Positions 1 through 12,318 of a DNA stretch of 64,000 bases are shown here, piece by piece (within the stretch, counting starts at the first letter, position 1; each line of letters starts with the position of its first letter). The notes under the pieces were generated by a model. That model had not been told where the DNA came from. It ran no database searches and saw only the letters and a program-made list of their open reading frames with translations. Source of the stretch: Coriolopsis trogii (Eukaryota; Basidiomycota; Agaricomycetes; Polyporales; Polyporaceae); the NCBI GenBank assembly GCA_020543525.1, contig JAHYIO010000031.1, positions 248,001 to 312,000 on the forward strand, written 5' to 3'. A program made the position numbers and the translations under genes.

Positions 1-362
1 GCGAAGCGAGCCATGTTCTTATCCGGGCGAAATAGCCGGCGGGGAATGCCATTGTCTGTAAACCACAACAATATCGCGTCAGAAGTATGCATAGTACTTA
101 GAACTAAAGAATTATTGCCTGACTTACCTTCATGCCTTCCCATGCATTGGTCGCGTATTGGAGGCACGAGCTAGCTGACATGAACGAGATGGGACCATAA
201 GGCTTGATCTCGGACGGCGACCAACAGGATGTAAGAGGCAACCATCATGTGGTCGGTCATCAACTGCTCCATCCAGTGAACTCCATGCGGTTCATAGTGT
301 CCGCTCATACTTGCCCAGACCGCCGGGCGAGCGTTCAAGTTGGCAAACTTGAGGTTGTGTCC
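1..362 (-). CDS. Partial gene running off the left edge, unknown product
   Basis: The minus strand carries protein-like sequence: about 50 codons from roughly 362 down to 204, reading ...NLNARPAVWASMSGHYEPHG... and then MEQLMTDHMMVASYILL. A textbook intron lies at about 60-130 (GTAAGT donor, CTGAC branch point, TTTACAG acceptor), followed by a final open stretch to base 1. The join between the two parts is not settled, because an in-frame TAG follows VHVS, so either another small intron is present or the gene is damaged. The product is not recognised. Most of the gene would lie outside the window. Confidence 0.35.
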
Positions 363-749
363 GGACTCCGTGAGCCGGTTGCAACCGCGCGCATGGATGG
401 TGCATCATCATGGATGAACCCGGCTCATGACAGAAATATTCGTATGTGGGAGATGTGTAAGTCTCTTCGCCCTCGCAGACGTCGGGTGCATGGAGGACAC
501 CATCCGGGGTGAGCTGTCGAAGCCCATACAGCCCTCACGTCGCCTTCTCATCCGCTTTGAGTGTCGATAATGATGCGAGCTCGTCCTTTTCCTCTCTCCG
601 CGTTTCGGCACTCACTCCTCCTTGGCTTCCGGCATTCCTATCCTCTGCTTGAATGTTGGGACACTATGGGCTACTAGAGTCGTTGAAGTGGTAAAGTGAT
701 GCTATTGTTTGTCTACGATATGATGCTCCACGCTGGGTAGGCACCGACC
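363..749. other. Intergenic stretch
   Basis: Between the left-edge gene and the 3' end of the first EF-hand/ZZ gene. Short ORFs exist on both strands but none looks protein-like. No RNA gene, repeat or strong promoter is seen. Confidence 0.4.
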
Positions 750-3700
750 TCATTCGCGCTCAGAATCGCAGGGTGAATCAGTCAATACCCAACGGTGTAC
801 GCTGGGTGAAGGAGGCAAGGACGGACGATGGTAGTGCATCGAGGACGGAGCGTTGACAGATTGCGCCCTCCTCGAGCTCGCAAGCTTCCTCGACCGCGAC
901 CACATCGAGTCCAGGATCTTTTCGATCCGCGCCAGCTTCTCGTCCATCGAGCCGATACGGCTTTCCAGGGCCCCGAATCTGCCTTCCATCCCGCCGAACC
1001 GCACGTCCATGTTCTCGAAGCGTTGTTCTACACTCGTGAAACGATGCTCGAGGACCTCGAGACGCTGCTCGACGGTTAGTGGGCCGTGCTGCACTTCGTC
1101 TTGGCAGCGGACGAGCGGGTGCAGTTTGTTGTGCGCACCAACGGTGAGAGGACCTTTGGCGTCGCATTCGAGGCAGATGAACACGTCGTCTGTTCGTAGT
1201 GTCAGGATTCAACTCGACGTCTGCAAACTAAGGCTCCCAGATGTCGCAGGCCTAGATAGACAAACAGCGCACCTTGGCAGACAAGGCAGTACCAACAAGG
1301 CTTCGATACTCGTCGTTTGCAGACAAGACACGACAACTTCGAGTGCATCATCTTCGACACGCGACTCTTCCTTTGAAGGTTGACGTCCTGGCTTGTATGA
1401 TCGTCCCCAAGCATCTCCACTAGGTCATCGAAAGTCGTCCGGCCCCGCTTCAGCGCCGCCCGTGCGGCTTGATCCATGGTTCCGAACTCGCGCAAATGCA
1501 TCATCGTGCGTACTTTGAAGACGGCATGGCTGGGTAGATGAGGCGCGGGCAGGTCGGGGCGCTTTGCGGTGTCTACTTCGCTGTTGCGGCAGCGTGGATC
1601 GTCACAGAGGTTCATCGTCCGGTTGGAGTCGCAGTCCAAGCAGATGACTCGCGCTCCGATGATGATGCTGTCGCAATGGTCGCACTTGACATCCCTGCAA
1701 ATGACCAGCGTCAGAATGCCAACCAATAGAAGGTCAGAACGTGAATGGTATTGCGTACAGATGTATGGCAGTCGTCCTGAGCTCGTAGTCATAGCGGGTC
1801 TCGTATAGTCGAGCATCCGCTGCAGTGAGCGTCTGCCTTATCCGCGCGAGCTCCAAGAGTTCCTCTTCGGTCAAGGACGAATAATTGAGCCGGATGAGCA
1901 ATTCGATGTAGCGCTTGCGGTTGTCCCGTCTCCGCTTGAAGTAGGACCATGTGAAGAGATGCATGCCGACTATTTCTCGCACTGCTGTGAGGGCATACTT
2001 CCATTGAGCGCGAGGTTTATTCAGCTGGAAGTCCAAAGGATCCGGACGGCAGGCCATGAGCCAAGGAGGAAGTCGCTTGAAGATGAAGTTGTTTGCCGTG
2101 GAGTCCATGACGAGTGTCGACTGGCTGTCGTCTGACATCCGGTCGATTCCAGACTCTACGAATACGTCTGAAGAAGTGCCCCAGGTGCCGGCGAGCGTCT
2201 TCCCGTTGTCGTAAACGCACCCGCGGAAGTACAGAGGGTCGAAGCGAGCGGCATATCTGATCGTGAACAGGACGCATGTACGGCCATCTGCGTCCGACTG
2301 GGTTTTCCCAGACAGCGTGAATGTGGTGCCGTTCGGTGTGCTCGACGTCGCTTCAAAATGTCCACTGCCAGTAGCGTGGATGTGAATGGATATCATAGGT
2401 TGGCAGGGAAAGATGTCCCCCTTGGATAATAACCCGCACCACGCTCCCAAGCTTTCAGTGGACATAGTCAGCCATTTGCCGTAGTCGCACTCATTATCCA
2501 CTTACACATATCTCAAGGGCCATTTCGATGCAAGGTCTTGCTCACTAGGACGGAAACTGGATGCATCATATCCAGAGGGATCGAAGAGGTCGTCACTGTC
2601 CAAAGGATAGTTGAGGATGTCTTGCGGACTGATGCCCTGCGCTTCCTCAGCGTCGTTGTAGACATGCTCTGCGAACTCCGTATTCCGGCTCCATAGACCT
2701 TCAGAGTTTCTCCAGTGCTCGAACTATGTAGAGTGTCACAACCCGACATCCGTTACGACTGAGATGTACTCACCAGTCCGCATGCAAACGTCTTGAACTG
2801 TTGCCTAGGATCCAGCTTCTGTTGTCGGAATATGTCTGGTGTTGGAAATGAGTCCTGAGCGGAGAACATGGAGTTGATCTTGTACCTCGCAAGTCCTTGT
2901 AGCGGAAATCAACAGCCTGGAAAACCCACTCTATCGTATCCGCCGCGTCCCACAATTCATCCTTGCTGATGACCTTCTTACGGGCAAGCCGCATGACTTC
3001 GTAGTCTTTCTTCAACAGGAGGTACAGCAGTGGGAAAACATACTGCAGCCGAATGTCGTTATGAGTATGAAAGGAAAACAGGGTGGCAAAGGACAAACCT
3101 TCTCTATGCGACCGGGGCCTGTGACGAGCACCAGCGTGTCCATAGCATCGATGTCGTACCTGACCGCTTCCAACCCTTCGCGCAGACGTTGCTCTTCCGC
3201 GTCTATGTAGCTCTGGAATTTCTCCCGAAGGCCTTCCGTTGGATAGTACGGGTCGATCGCCGAGGTCAGCTCTGACACCCCCGTCCATACGGTGTGCAGG
3301 TATGTATCCACAGAGCTACGAACGGCAGGGTGGACGAAGGCTTTGAGGGAGAACATCTTGGAAAACAGGTGATTGATCTTGTCGCGGTAGATAGTTGCGG
3401 AGATCTGCCACCCTGAGGAGCGCAGGTTTAGTGCGATGTCTTAGATAGAACCAACAGAACACACCTATCGCCCAATGCGCGAGCCAGTGAAGAAGACTGT
3501 GAGAGGCTCCCTTAGTACGTCTCAGAATTCAGATTGAACACGCGCCCATACCTCCAATCTACGGGACGCGCGGTCGTGAGCTCATTCGCTTCTGACACCG
3601 TTATGAAGTTCGACGCGTCGTCGTCGAACGCTTCGACGATGGGCTGCAAGCGAGTCACATTGATCCAATCGAGCGTCCACTCATCCTGCTCTTGTATGCG

Positions 3701-5383
3701 CGGTGCCTCTCCGCTGTCGCTTCGCTTTTGGGCTTCCATCCTTTCCCGGAAATAGTCACGCAGCGCCAGAACGAAATGTCGCGCCTTCACGCTACCTCTC
3801 CACCCCTATACAATGTTCGTCAGAGGTCATAATGGATCAAAACAGGTGCACACCCACCATGTCTTTCCAGATTGCATATAGGTCCTGCCAATCATGTAAG
3901 GATCCGCTCGTTATAATAAGCTCTCTAACTCACAGGGTCGATAATCCTATCGTGTGGTCCCGCGGTGATTGCGTCGATGATGCGGTCGCCCTCGCGATGT
4001 ACGACTCTTGAGAGCTCGTCGACGATGAGCTTACGCTGCATCTCAAACTTGCGCGAAAACGTTTCTGCGTTGCGTTCGACCGCTAGTTCGACGTCTTCAC
4101 GAATCTCCAATCGAAGGTTTTCAATGTCGATTGCCACTTCTCGCCGACCTCGAGCGCTGCCAACTTCACCGCCGCCGTCCGCTCCTCGGTAAAGCTCGAC
4201 CATTTCCTTGAGGTAGCGGTCGTCGTCAAGCACTACTTGCTCACCGCCTTTGTCTCGGATGCGCGCGATGAGCTCTTCTTGTTCCGAAGTGACACTTGCC
4301 TGAAAGAATTGCATCATAACGTCCATCCTGTGCATATGTCTCGTCAGGGAGAACAGCCCGACTCCTGAACGTATGAATGCTTACCGAGCGTGTACCTGTC
4401 TAGTCAGATCACCAAGCTGGTCGAGCTTCGCATTAGCTTTGTCGACACCGAGACCCGTGTGGACCGAGAGCGCGAACTCGAACTCGGCTCGACGCTTGTG
4501 AAAATGTCCCGCGAACTTTGACAGGACGTGTTCCCACTTCGACCCGGAGAGTATCTTGACAAGCAGCTTCTTCTTCAGATAGGTGTCGCACGTGCTCGCG
4601 CAGTGCTTGATGTCGGCGGCGGTCTCTTCGACGAGGTTGACGAGTCGAGCTTTGACAGAAAGGCCGTCTGGGCCTCTTTCGTCTTCACCTTTGATGTTGC
4701 GCAGCCTGAGCGAATTCTGGGACGTGAGGATTCTAATGACAGTGACGATGGCGGTGACGTACTGTGCAAGTGCAGCCATCATATCCTTCATCTCCCCATA
4801 CACAGCAAGTATCTTCTTGTCGTTCTCTCTCCTTTTCAACTCCAGCTCATATACCGCTTTGAACGCGAGGATCGCCACTGTGACAAGCCGCCATAAACGT
4901 TGAGGTCGACTACATGCATCAGCCAAGAAGACGCACCCCCGGCGAATGGATGTATCTCGCCAACCTTATCGAGGAGCTTCATGAGCCCGGAGCTCTTATC
5001 GAAGAACGTTTTCGTGTTGTTCGTGATCGCTTGTACCGAGCTCTGTTGAGAGGAGTCCGAATTCCAGATCGCATTGGACGCGCTGTCCAGTCTTTTGTCG
5101 TTCTCGCGCATGGAGCTCAATCGCTTGTCTGCGCCCGGCGGAGGTGGTCGTCTACATGCATGTCTGAGGAGATAAGGGACTGCGAGTGCGCACCTGGATC
5201 GACCTTCTCCTTCTGTCTGCTTGCAAGTAGGCTTCCATGGGTCTCACTGATTTCCCTATACAACGCATGGTGTTCATCCACTTCCGGCATCATCGAGCGT
5301 TCCATTGTTCGTGCGCCCGCGTCGTCTGAGTACTGCCCGAGGTAATCGTAGGTAGGCGAAACATCGGTTGGAAATCGCGGCAT
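750..5383 (-). CDS. EF-hand and ZZ-type zinc-finger protein with helical N-terminus (copy 1)
   Basis: Multi-exon gene. The start at 5383 (MPRFPTDV) leads into exons that splice cleanly: VDP|DKRLSS (64-bp intron), then HPFAG|VAILAFKAV, then LAQ|NSLRL. Order of parts: a helical region with AFKAVYELELKRRENDKK and CASTCDTYLKKKLLVK; a coiled region (4335-3925); an EF-hand loop FDDDASNFITVSE (about 3640-3590); a helical middle (3356-2770); a beta-rich segment of about 220 residues (2501-1830); a ZZ-like finger CDHCD..CLDCD..LCDDPRC (about 1715-1555) with a second Cys pair CLVC..CWYCLVC; then FICLEC..HNKLHPLVRC. The C-terminus (1080-900) is a heptad coil with repeated RFxxME units. The N-terminus resembles helical leader domains of fungal STAND/HET proteins, by memory only. 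A signalling or scaffold role is inference. Confidence 0.7.
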
Positions 5384-6803
5384 TGGGCTATGGAGAGCTG
5401 ATCCGGGTACACTTGCGTTATGGTAGCAGCACCGGGTACCGGGGGCGACAGTGGATGGGTTGAAAGACGGATCTCTTGCCCCCCCCTCCCTACCTAATTA
5501 TGAAGGGCGCTCAATCGAGTGCAGTGCGCGCGGGCAGTCGGACCTTTCCCTTGGCCAGACGTGTCTGTCAGTCAAGGCTTTCCTATCAGTTGAGTAACAT
5601 GATCTACGACTTACATTGACATTGCGTTTTCTCATGCGCTCGTAGATTTGTTGCGACAGACCCTCATGCAATTTCCTGTCGAGTATTGCTTCTCACAGAC
5701 AGTGTGAGAGGCTCTGGTTTCTTGCCAATGATAATGATACGCTATGGACAAGGAGAGTCAATACGTTAACACTTTGCCCGCAGCACTGGAAGCATGGCGA
5801 AGCCGGCGCTGACATGCACGTCACTCAGGATCCCTCGGGCGATCGAACTCAGGGCATATGGCCCTCTTCGGTATCAGTAGCTGTCATGGCTATGCACCCC
5901 TTTTGCCCAAAAACGCTCATATACGGCCTTTGCGCGCTGCTGAGACGTGGTTGATACGTTAGCACACAGTGACACGGACTTGATGGGATTACACGAGAAC
6001 CTTGTAAGATGACGCCTTCATCCGTGGACGCCGGCATGGTTGTTTTCGCCGCTTGTTGTCACGCGAGGAATATCAGTAGCATTCTAGCAAGTGTACACCG
6101 CCCTGATAGTGTCCAAGGAAGAGTAGATGCATGTGGTAGTCGGGAGCGAGATGATGGTTCAGAGCAAGGCAACTCAACCTTGTACAGCCACAATAAATTC
6201 AATAGTCGCCGGCGGTAGTCAAACTCGACTGAGAGTACGGCTAATGGTCTTGGATCTCACAAAGGTGCTCTTCCAGAGCCTTCCAGGGGCCAGAGATTCA
6301 TGTCGTGGCCGAACGCTTGTGCGATCTGGTGTGGCTGCAGCGGCCGTGGTGTGGTCGCCTGTCCCTCCAAGGCCAGGCACGCACAGCGTCCGTGGCAGCA
6401 AAGGTGAGGGGCCGCACCGAGCGGAAGTACGGGCCAGCGGGGGCACACATGATCCACATCACTGCGCTGTCGGATACAGCAAGACTCATACATGTGGAAC
6501 GAATAGTTTAGTGCTGAGTGCTGTTCGGGGTTCGGCGTTTGCGTCGTTGACACTCCATCAACATGACATGGGTACGGTGGAAGAAGTTCGCAAACAGCAT
6601 TGGCATGTTGGGTAACGAGCTACAGAACAGAGATATAGGAAGCAGTACTAGAAGGTACGATGAGCAGCAGCAGAGCACACTGAACAATTACAGACAGGGA
6701 TATACTTCCAAGCGAGTCCGGTAGTTCGTGACGAGTCATTCACCATTCATGTGTGGGACGTGGCGACATCGGGTTCCGCAGGAAGGTGTGAACCTCCGAC
6801 TGT
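5384..6803. other. Intergenic stretch, 1.4 kb
   Basis: Upstream of copy 1 of the EF-hand/ZZ gene and downstream of the membrane-protein gene. A short C-run lies near 5477. ORFs on both strands at 6009-6615 overlap each other and lack recognisable domains, so they are treated as chance. Confidence 0.45.
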
Positions 6804-7900
6804 TTAGTTGCCAACGAGCGGCGCGCGCTCCTCGTCCAAGGAAATGCCGCGACCGCCGTTGCGGATCTTGAGGCCAACACCGATCGCAGCCTTGACGACC
6901 CAAACGAGCGAAAGGATGGAGAAAGCGAGCGCGCTCCAGTGGATGAACGCGGGGTGACGCTGGCGCGCGAAGATGGCCCAGAGCGACCAAGAGATGGCGA
7001 TGCTGGCGGGGAGGTCACCCTCGGACGAAGAGAACGCGTAGGTCGCAGCAGTCGCCTCAAGGAAGAACCTGTGTTGAGTCGGTCAGATGTGGAAGACACA
7101 TAAGTAGCAAAACTGCGTACAAGGCAAGGAAGGCGAAAACGTCAGTCCAAACCCCGGCAGGCTCGATGGCGGCGTTGTTGCCAAACGCTTCGAAGGCAGT
7201 TATGATGACGAGGACAGTCGTCCAGCCGTGGTAGAGAGAGAAGGGCAGGTGGACAAAGATCTCGTCCGCAGTGCTCTGGGGCTCGTGATACTTCTTGACG
7301 ATGTAGTAAATGTGCTGCGCGCGCGGGTTCAGTTTCACTAAAGTACAACGCTCCCATGCGGAGGACTCACCGTCACTGCGGAGCTGACAAAGAGGGCGAA
7401 GATGAATGCTGCGAGGAGTGAGTCAGTCGGAGAGCGCTGTGATTGTGGAGCGACATAACGCACCAACAATGTAGTAGTGCCTGGCCCAAACATTGACGTA
7501 GACGGCGTTGAGGACTGCGAGGAGAGGAAGGCGCCAACCAATACCGTCAATGATGACCTGCTTGCCACCCTCGAAGAACTGGTAGATGATGGTTCCGAGG
7601 AGCAGAAGATGGATGAGAGACCTGAAACGCTGTCTGAGCAAGCGGAAAGACCATGAATGAGGGCCGTCGTGCGCACCAGATGAGGAAAGCCCAAGGCGCG
7701 GGTGTGATATAGGTGTCCTTGCCGGTGTAGTAGATGTCCGTAGGGCCGGCAACGGTGTAGACGTTGGAGCCTAGGAAGAGGAAGTAGACGAGGACATTTA
7801 CAATCTGGACCGGTGCGGTGAGCGACGACAATGTTGACGACTTAACCAAATTGCCCACCTTGAGGAAGAGCCCGTCAGACCAAGAGCTGTGAGACGGCAT
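6804..7900 (-). CDS. Multi-pass integral membrane protein, unknown function
   Basis: Start [10 protein letters not shown] at 7900; stop TAA at 6804-6806 after [13 protein letters not shown]. There are about four short introns with clean GT..AG ends; for example ..PWAFLIW is spliced to [12 protein letters not shown], and [12 protein letters not shown] to [12 protein letters not shown]. About 290-300 residues with six to eight hydrophobic segments ([88 protein letters not shown]). Tryptophan-rich helices recall small membrane sensors such as the TspO class, but I cannot assign a family. It is divergent from ATG5, with starts 316 bp apart. Confidence 0.7.
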
Positions 7901-8216
7901 TGTTGCGCTTTTGGCTTGAGATGCTCAGGCTTTGGCGGTGTCGAGCACGGGGGATGAGGACAAGAGAGGTGCGGAGGCGGCGAGGGTCTTATAGGGTTGC
8001 GCTGAATGTCGTGGACAGGACTCCAAAGTGCGTCAGGCCCAAGTCGCTCGCCCTCCTGACGTCAGTTCCCGGGGCCCCGTGACAGGCAAGGGGCACGTGC
8101 TCCGCATCCCAGACCCATCGTACCCAGCCCCCGCCGCGCAAGGAGGGGCACGCGAGAGTCGCGTGTGTCGAGGAGCTGTCGAGGGCGTCGGTCGACAGAG
8201 GGCGACCGGCCTTGGG
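7901..8216. promoter_or_regulatory. Shared divergent promoter region
   Basis: This 316-bp gap separates the start codons of the membrane-protein gene (minus) and ATG5 (plus) and must hold both promoters and 5' leaders. Features seen are GC-rich stretches including GGCACGTGC (an E-box-like CACGTG at about 8093) and GACGTCAG (CRE-like, at about 8059). Binding is not demonstrated. Confidence 0.4.
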
Positions 8217-9384
8217 ATGTCGACCTACGCGCCCCGCCATTCGCCGTCCGCGTTCTCCACCCCCGCCTCCACCACTCTCTTCCGCCGTCTCACATGGGAG
8301 GGCACCGTGCCCCTCGAGATCCGCGTCGACCCCAATGAGCTCCCGGCCAACTCTGATCGCGGCCTGGAATGCTACTATATGCAAGCACCCCGCGTCAGCT
8401 ACCTCCCTCTCATCGTCCCCGAGATCAAGCGGTTCCTCATGGACGTCGTCTTTGACGAGGCGGCTGCGAAGGTGCTCAAGGAGGAGGACTGGTGGTTCGA
8501 GAGCGACGGTGGCATTCTCCTCAAGTGGTCCGTCCCCGTCCTCTTGTCCTTGATCACACTCTCACACTGTCTGGACACCGCAGGCATTGGCCCATAGGAC
8601 TCATCTACGACAACCACACAATATCCGTCTCCGCGAAAGCGAACGCCCCTCCCTCTTTCTTCACTCCACTCCGACTAGTCCTACATCTTGCATCCCCGCC
8701 TACCGAGAAACTGCTGCTCGCACCCAGTGCCGAGGCATGCAAGCAAGCCTTCATGGGTCAACTCAAGGAGGCGGACTTCATCCGATGGGGGAACACCAAG
8801 CGTATGACCGGCCTCCGCAAAGCGGAGCAGGACGGTCTCTGGGAGGGCATCAAAGAGCGTCAGTCGCATCTCTCTTGTCCACCGTCTTCCTCTTAGCGTA
8901 ATGAACCATTGACCCCGCAGACAACTTTGATGAGTACTGGCGCGTCGCCTCCAAGATTACACCCACAACAACCCCCACACGCTCAACGTCTCCTCCACCC
9001 CCTCCCTCCTCGACCTCCCTCCACACCCGTCCGCCATCAGCCGACCCAGGCTCGAGCGGCGCCCCTGATCGCGACGGCGCGTCCAACGTCCGCAACGTCC
9101 CCGTGCGCATATACCTCCCGGACGGGCCCGTCCTGCAAGACCTCGTCCCGCCCGTGCTCGAGGACGGCTCGATGCACACCCTCGCCACCTTCCTCACCAC
9201 GCGGCTGCCGTTGCTGTTTCCAGAAGCGGGCTCGGGGAAGCCGAACCTTGGGTATGCGCTCATACAGGGCGTGCCTGCCCCGCCGGACGCGGAGATGGCG
9301 TGGTTGGGCGCGTGCATGGCCGGGGCGGACGGATGGGTGAACGTTTGTGTGGGCCTGCTGAGAGAAGGACAGCGGTTCTCTTGA
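8217..9384 (+). CDS. ATG5: Autophagy protein 5
   Basis: Three exons, 8217-8527, 8584-8858 and 8921-9384, give 349 codons plus stop with clean phases: LKW|HWPIGLIYD and GIKE|HNFDEYW. Both joins restore family motifs. Seen: N-terminal LTWEGTVPLEIRVD (first ubiquitin-like fold), PRVSYLPLIVPEIKRFL, KWHWPIGLIYD, then FMGQLKEADFIRWGN (the region containing the lysine that receives ATG12; the K in LKEAD is the likely acceptor), LWEGIKEHNFDEYW, and a C-terminal VPVRIYLPDGPVLQ..IQGVPAPPDAEM (second ubiquitin-like fold). ATG5 is conjugated to ATG12 and with ATG16 drives ATG8 lipidation at the phagophore. A Pro/Ser-rich linker at 8960-9050 is fungal-style. Confidence 0.92.
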
Positions 9385-10119
9385 GACTGCTTGTTGTAGA
9401 GGTATACCTATATCATCATCCACGGTTTTGAATTTTCCAGCCGTGTTAGAACCACAACCAAGCGAATTGGGCACGACTGGGCGTTGTCCACATTGCCAAT
9501 ACACTTGATAACAACATGAAGAGTACGTCTTCCACCGCTGTATGCGCATTGACTGACGCCATCTATTGATATAACAGGCTTCGGAACCGTCACCGCGTAC
9601 CGGATATGCACTTGCTATCACATTATCTTCTGCGTTGTAGGGTTCACGACCGCGACACCGCATTCATTCATGTTGTATGCGCGGTGGCCATGAGTCTGAA
9701 CAGCACCGCGCCGGCTGCCACACGCATGATGGTCAGAGGATAAGGATGGAGTCTTGACACTACTGTTACAGGAACCGAACTAGCCGCGTGGTGGACAAGA
9801 AAATGAGCAAGGAGGCTGGTGGACCCGACGTTCGCGTCTGCCGCAGAGCCATATATACACGAGTGGAGTCTTATTAACTGGGTTATACCGTCCGGGCCCG
9901 CGACGCTGACATATGTTCTCTTCCTACATTCATTTTCCCTGCGTCCTGACACTCGGCCTGTGTCAGACACTCGCCCCATCACGTCAGTCCGCAGAGACTC
10001 GTCCCATTGCGGGTGTCATCGAAAGTTCAATTTCTGTCTGCGCAAACAGGCTCTGGGCGCTTTATGGGAGGCTTATAGCGCAAGCTCAAGGCCCCTGCAA
10101 GCATCACCCATCTGCGATC
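9385..10119. other. Intergenic stretch, ATG5 3' end to EF-hand/ZZ copy 2
   Basis: Contains the ATG5 3' region and the presumed promoter of the next gene. A TATA-like ATATATAC lies near 9850. No further gene is supported. Confidence 0.4.
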
Positions 10120-11327
10120 ATGCGGAACCCGTTGCGCGGACTGATTTCTCGATTGCGGCGCAAACTCAGGATTTCTCAACTGCCCTCCCTACCATCCGTC
10201 AAAGCCTCCTTCGAACCACTTGCTCCACCAGCCGTTGAACCAACCGTTGAATCAGTTGTCGAACCACCTTTATCAGTTGCTGAACCACCTGAATCAGTTG
10301 TCGAACCACCCGTCAAGAACACCAGTGACAGTGTTGAGCCACTCGTCCAACAGCCGCCCGTTGAATCACTCGCGATCCCCCCAAGTGTTGAAGAAGAAGT
10401 CAAAGTAGAACATGCTATCCTCTCCCACACGACCATCGCCGAATCGCCACCGGCAAGCCCCATACCCACTCAAGCCCAGGGGGACCGCAACACCCGTGAA
10501 CTGAAGCTACAGATCATCCCGCCTCAAGCTAAGGATGAGCGTGGACCTGACGGACATGCAGTCGAAGAGGCTGCGAAAGCCCTACAGAGTGCGGACCGAC
10601 GGCGTGCGCGGAAAAAAGGTGAGTAGACGTCGTTCATACCGAGCTGTTTGCTTACGGAAGCGCTCTCTCAGATGGGGACCTACATGCCAATGCAAGCGTC
10701 AAACCGCACACCATGGGACAGAGTATTGGGCAGGAGACCATCAAGGATGCGGTCCAATGCCTCGTGAATACTCTTCCAGACGTCATGAAGAGTCTTGAAG
10801 AGCTTGCAGGTACATTTCCCGCTTTGCAAGGTGCGCACGCCGGTCACTCCGTTGCCAATAACGTAGATTCACATGAAATTGACTTTTATCACGCAAGCTG
10901 CCATGAAGATCTTCACAGCTGTTGTCCAGCTGAACATCCGCCGTATGCAAAACGATATGAAAATTGGTGTCCTCTTCGTGACGATGAAAGAGATGCTGAA
11001 AGTGCTACTCCAGTACGTATTAGTCATTACTTCTTATGGTCTATCATACAAACTAGGGTTCCGCTCCAAGCTTCTCCTCTGGCGAAGGTGGGGACACCAA
11101 AGGAAGCGCGATGGAGACGACACTCCAAGATCTCATACATGACGATGTCGAGGACGCCGGAGAGGAAATCCGCGAATGCGCCAATGTCTGCGACACCTAC
11201 GCCAAAAGGCATGTAGTAGTGCAGGTCCTCACCGCCAACGTCTGGAACGAACGGCTCGAAGAATTCATTGACAAGTTTAACAAGAGACGCACAGCCTTCT
11301 TGACGAAGTTCAGTCAGCACGCCGCTG

Positions 11328-11400
11328 AAAAAGTTGACATCGTCTCTCACAAAGTTGACATCATCTCTCATAAAGTTGACGGCGTCTCTCACAAACTCGA
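11328..11400 (+). repeat. Decapeptide-coding repeat in EF-hand/ZZ copy 2
   Basis: Four near-identical 30-bp units encode KVDIVSH, KVDIISH, KVDGVSH and KLDDI in frame, at the end of the helical domain where copy 1 has a single KLDQLGDL. The expansion is local and in frame, so it lengthens the coil without a frameshift. Confidence 0.75.
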
Positions 11401-11746
11401 CGATATCCTTGCTATCCTCCGACAACCCGCTAACCCACAACAGAGAACTGTCTTTGCTCTTGTCGAAGAGGAGGGTGGGGCGGAGACCGTCAAGAACGAT
11501 CGCTTCAAACTCGAGGGTCTTGTAGACCAGTGGCGTGCGTCCCTGAGCGGCGATCGTGGGCTAGACTCCAGTCTCGGCGGTGGAGAGGTCCAGAGAAGAC
11601 GCGACGAGGGCAAACACATTGGCACAATCTCCGACATCATCGACATGGTCAAGAAGCAGCTCCTAGAGGACATCACCGTCACCATCCAAAGAAATATGGA
11701 GGACTTCTCGCGCAAACTGGAACGGCAACAACAACAAATCATGGAC

Positions 11747-12090
11747 TCATGGTTACGTAAAGTGTTCGAACGCCTACAGTTAGGCGCTCGTCGCGAACAC
11801 AGAGATATTTGTTTGTACTCTCAGCTACTGAGATTAATACTATCATACTGGTATCAAAGTGTTGATGTATCTGTCTTCTACGAGTATGTATAGTATAAAC
11901 TATGATTCAATTGAAGTGTCTGCCTTGACAGCCACAACATGGCATGATGCACCCTGACCAATTGTCAGTCCCCTGGCCATTCTCATATTTGAGATTCTGG
12001 CCTAAAAGTATGTGACTGTATTCTTAAGATGCATGAGTACTCTGTAAAATATTCTGATGAATATCCATGGTCATTTGACCAAGTTGTGAC
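11747..12090 (+). repeat. Left arm of perfect inverted repeat
   Basis: 344 bp, exact reverse complement of 12319-12662. The outer end begins TCATGGTTACG and the inner end stops at GTTGTGAC. Confidence 0.85.
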
Positions 12091-12318
12091 ACATACAAAG
12101 TTGAAGAGGTGCAGGGACACATGTCCCTATCTGGAATACAGCTGCATCTGTGCCACAGTCTGCTCATGGAATGACCCTACTCTTGACTATTTGAATTCTA
12201 CTGTGCTACTGCTAATATATGAGTGAAAGCCAAATGCAAGTCTTAACCCACAGGTCCACAAATGGGGCTTCAGTTTGAACTATGCCAGACATCCCTATGT
12301 CTTTTCCAAATAGAATGA

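Noticed and set aside
6127..6615. 162-codon plus ORF with overlapping minus ORFs in the 5.4-6.8 kb gap
   Set aside because: Low-complexity, no domain, no paralogue in the window, and equally long frames on the opposite strand.
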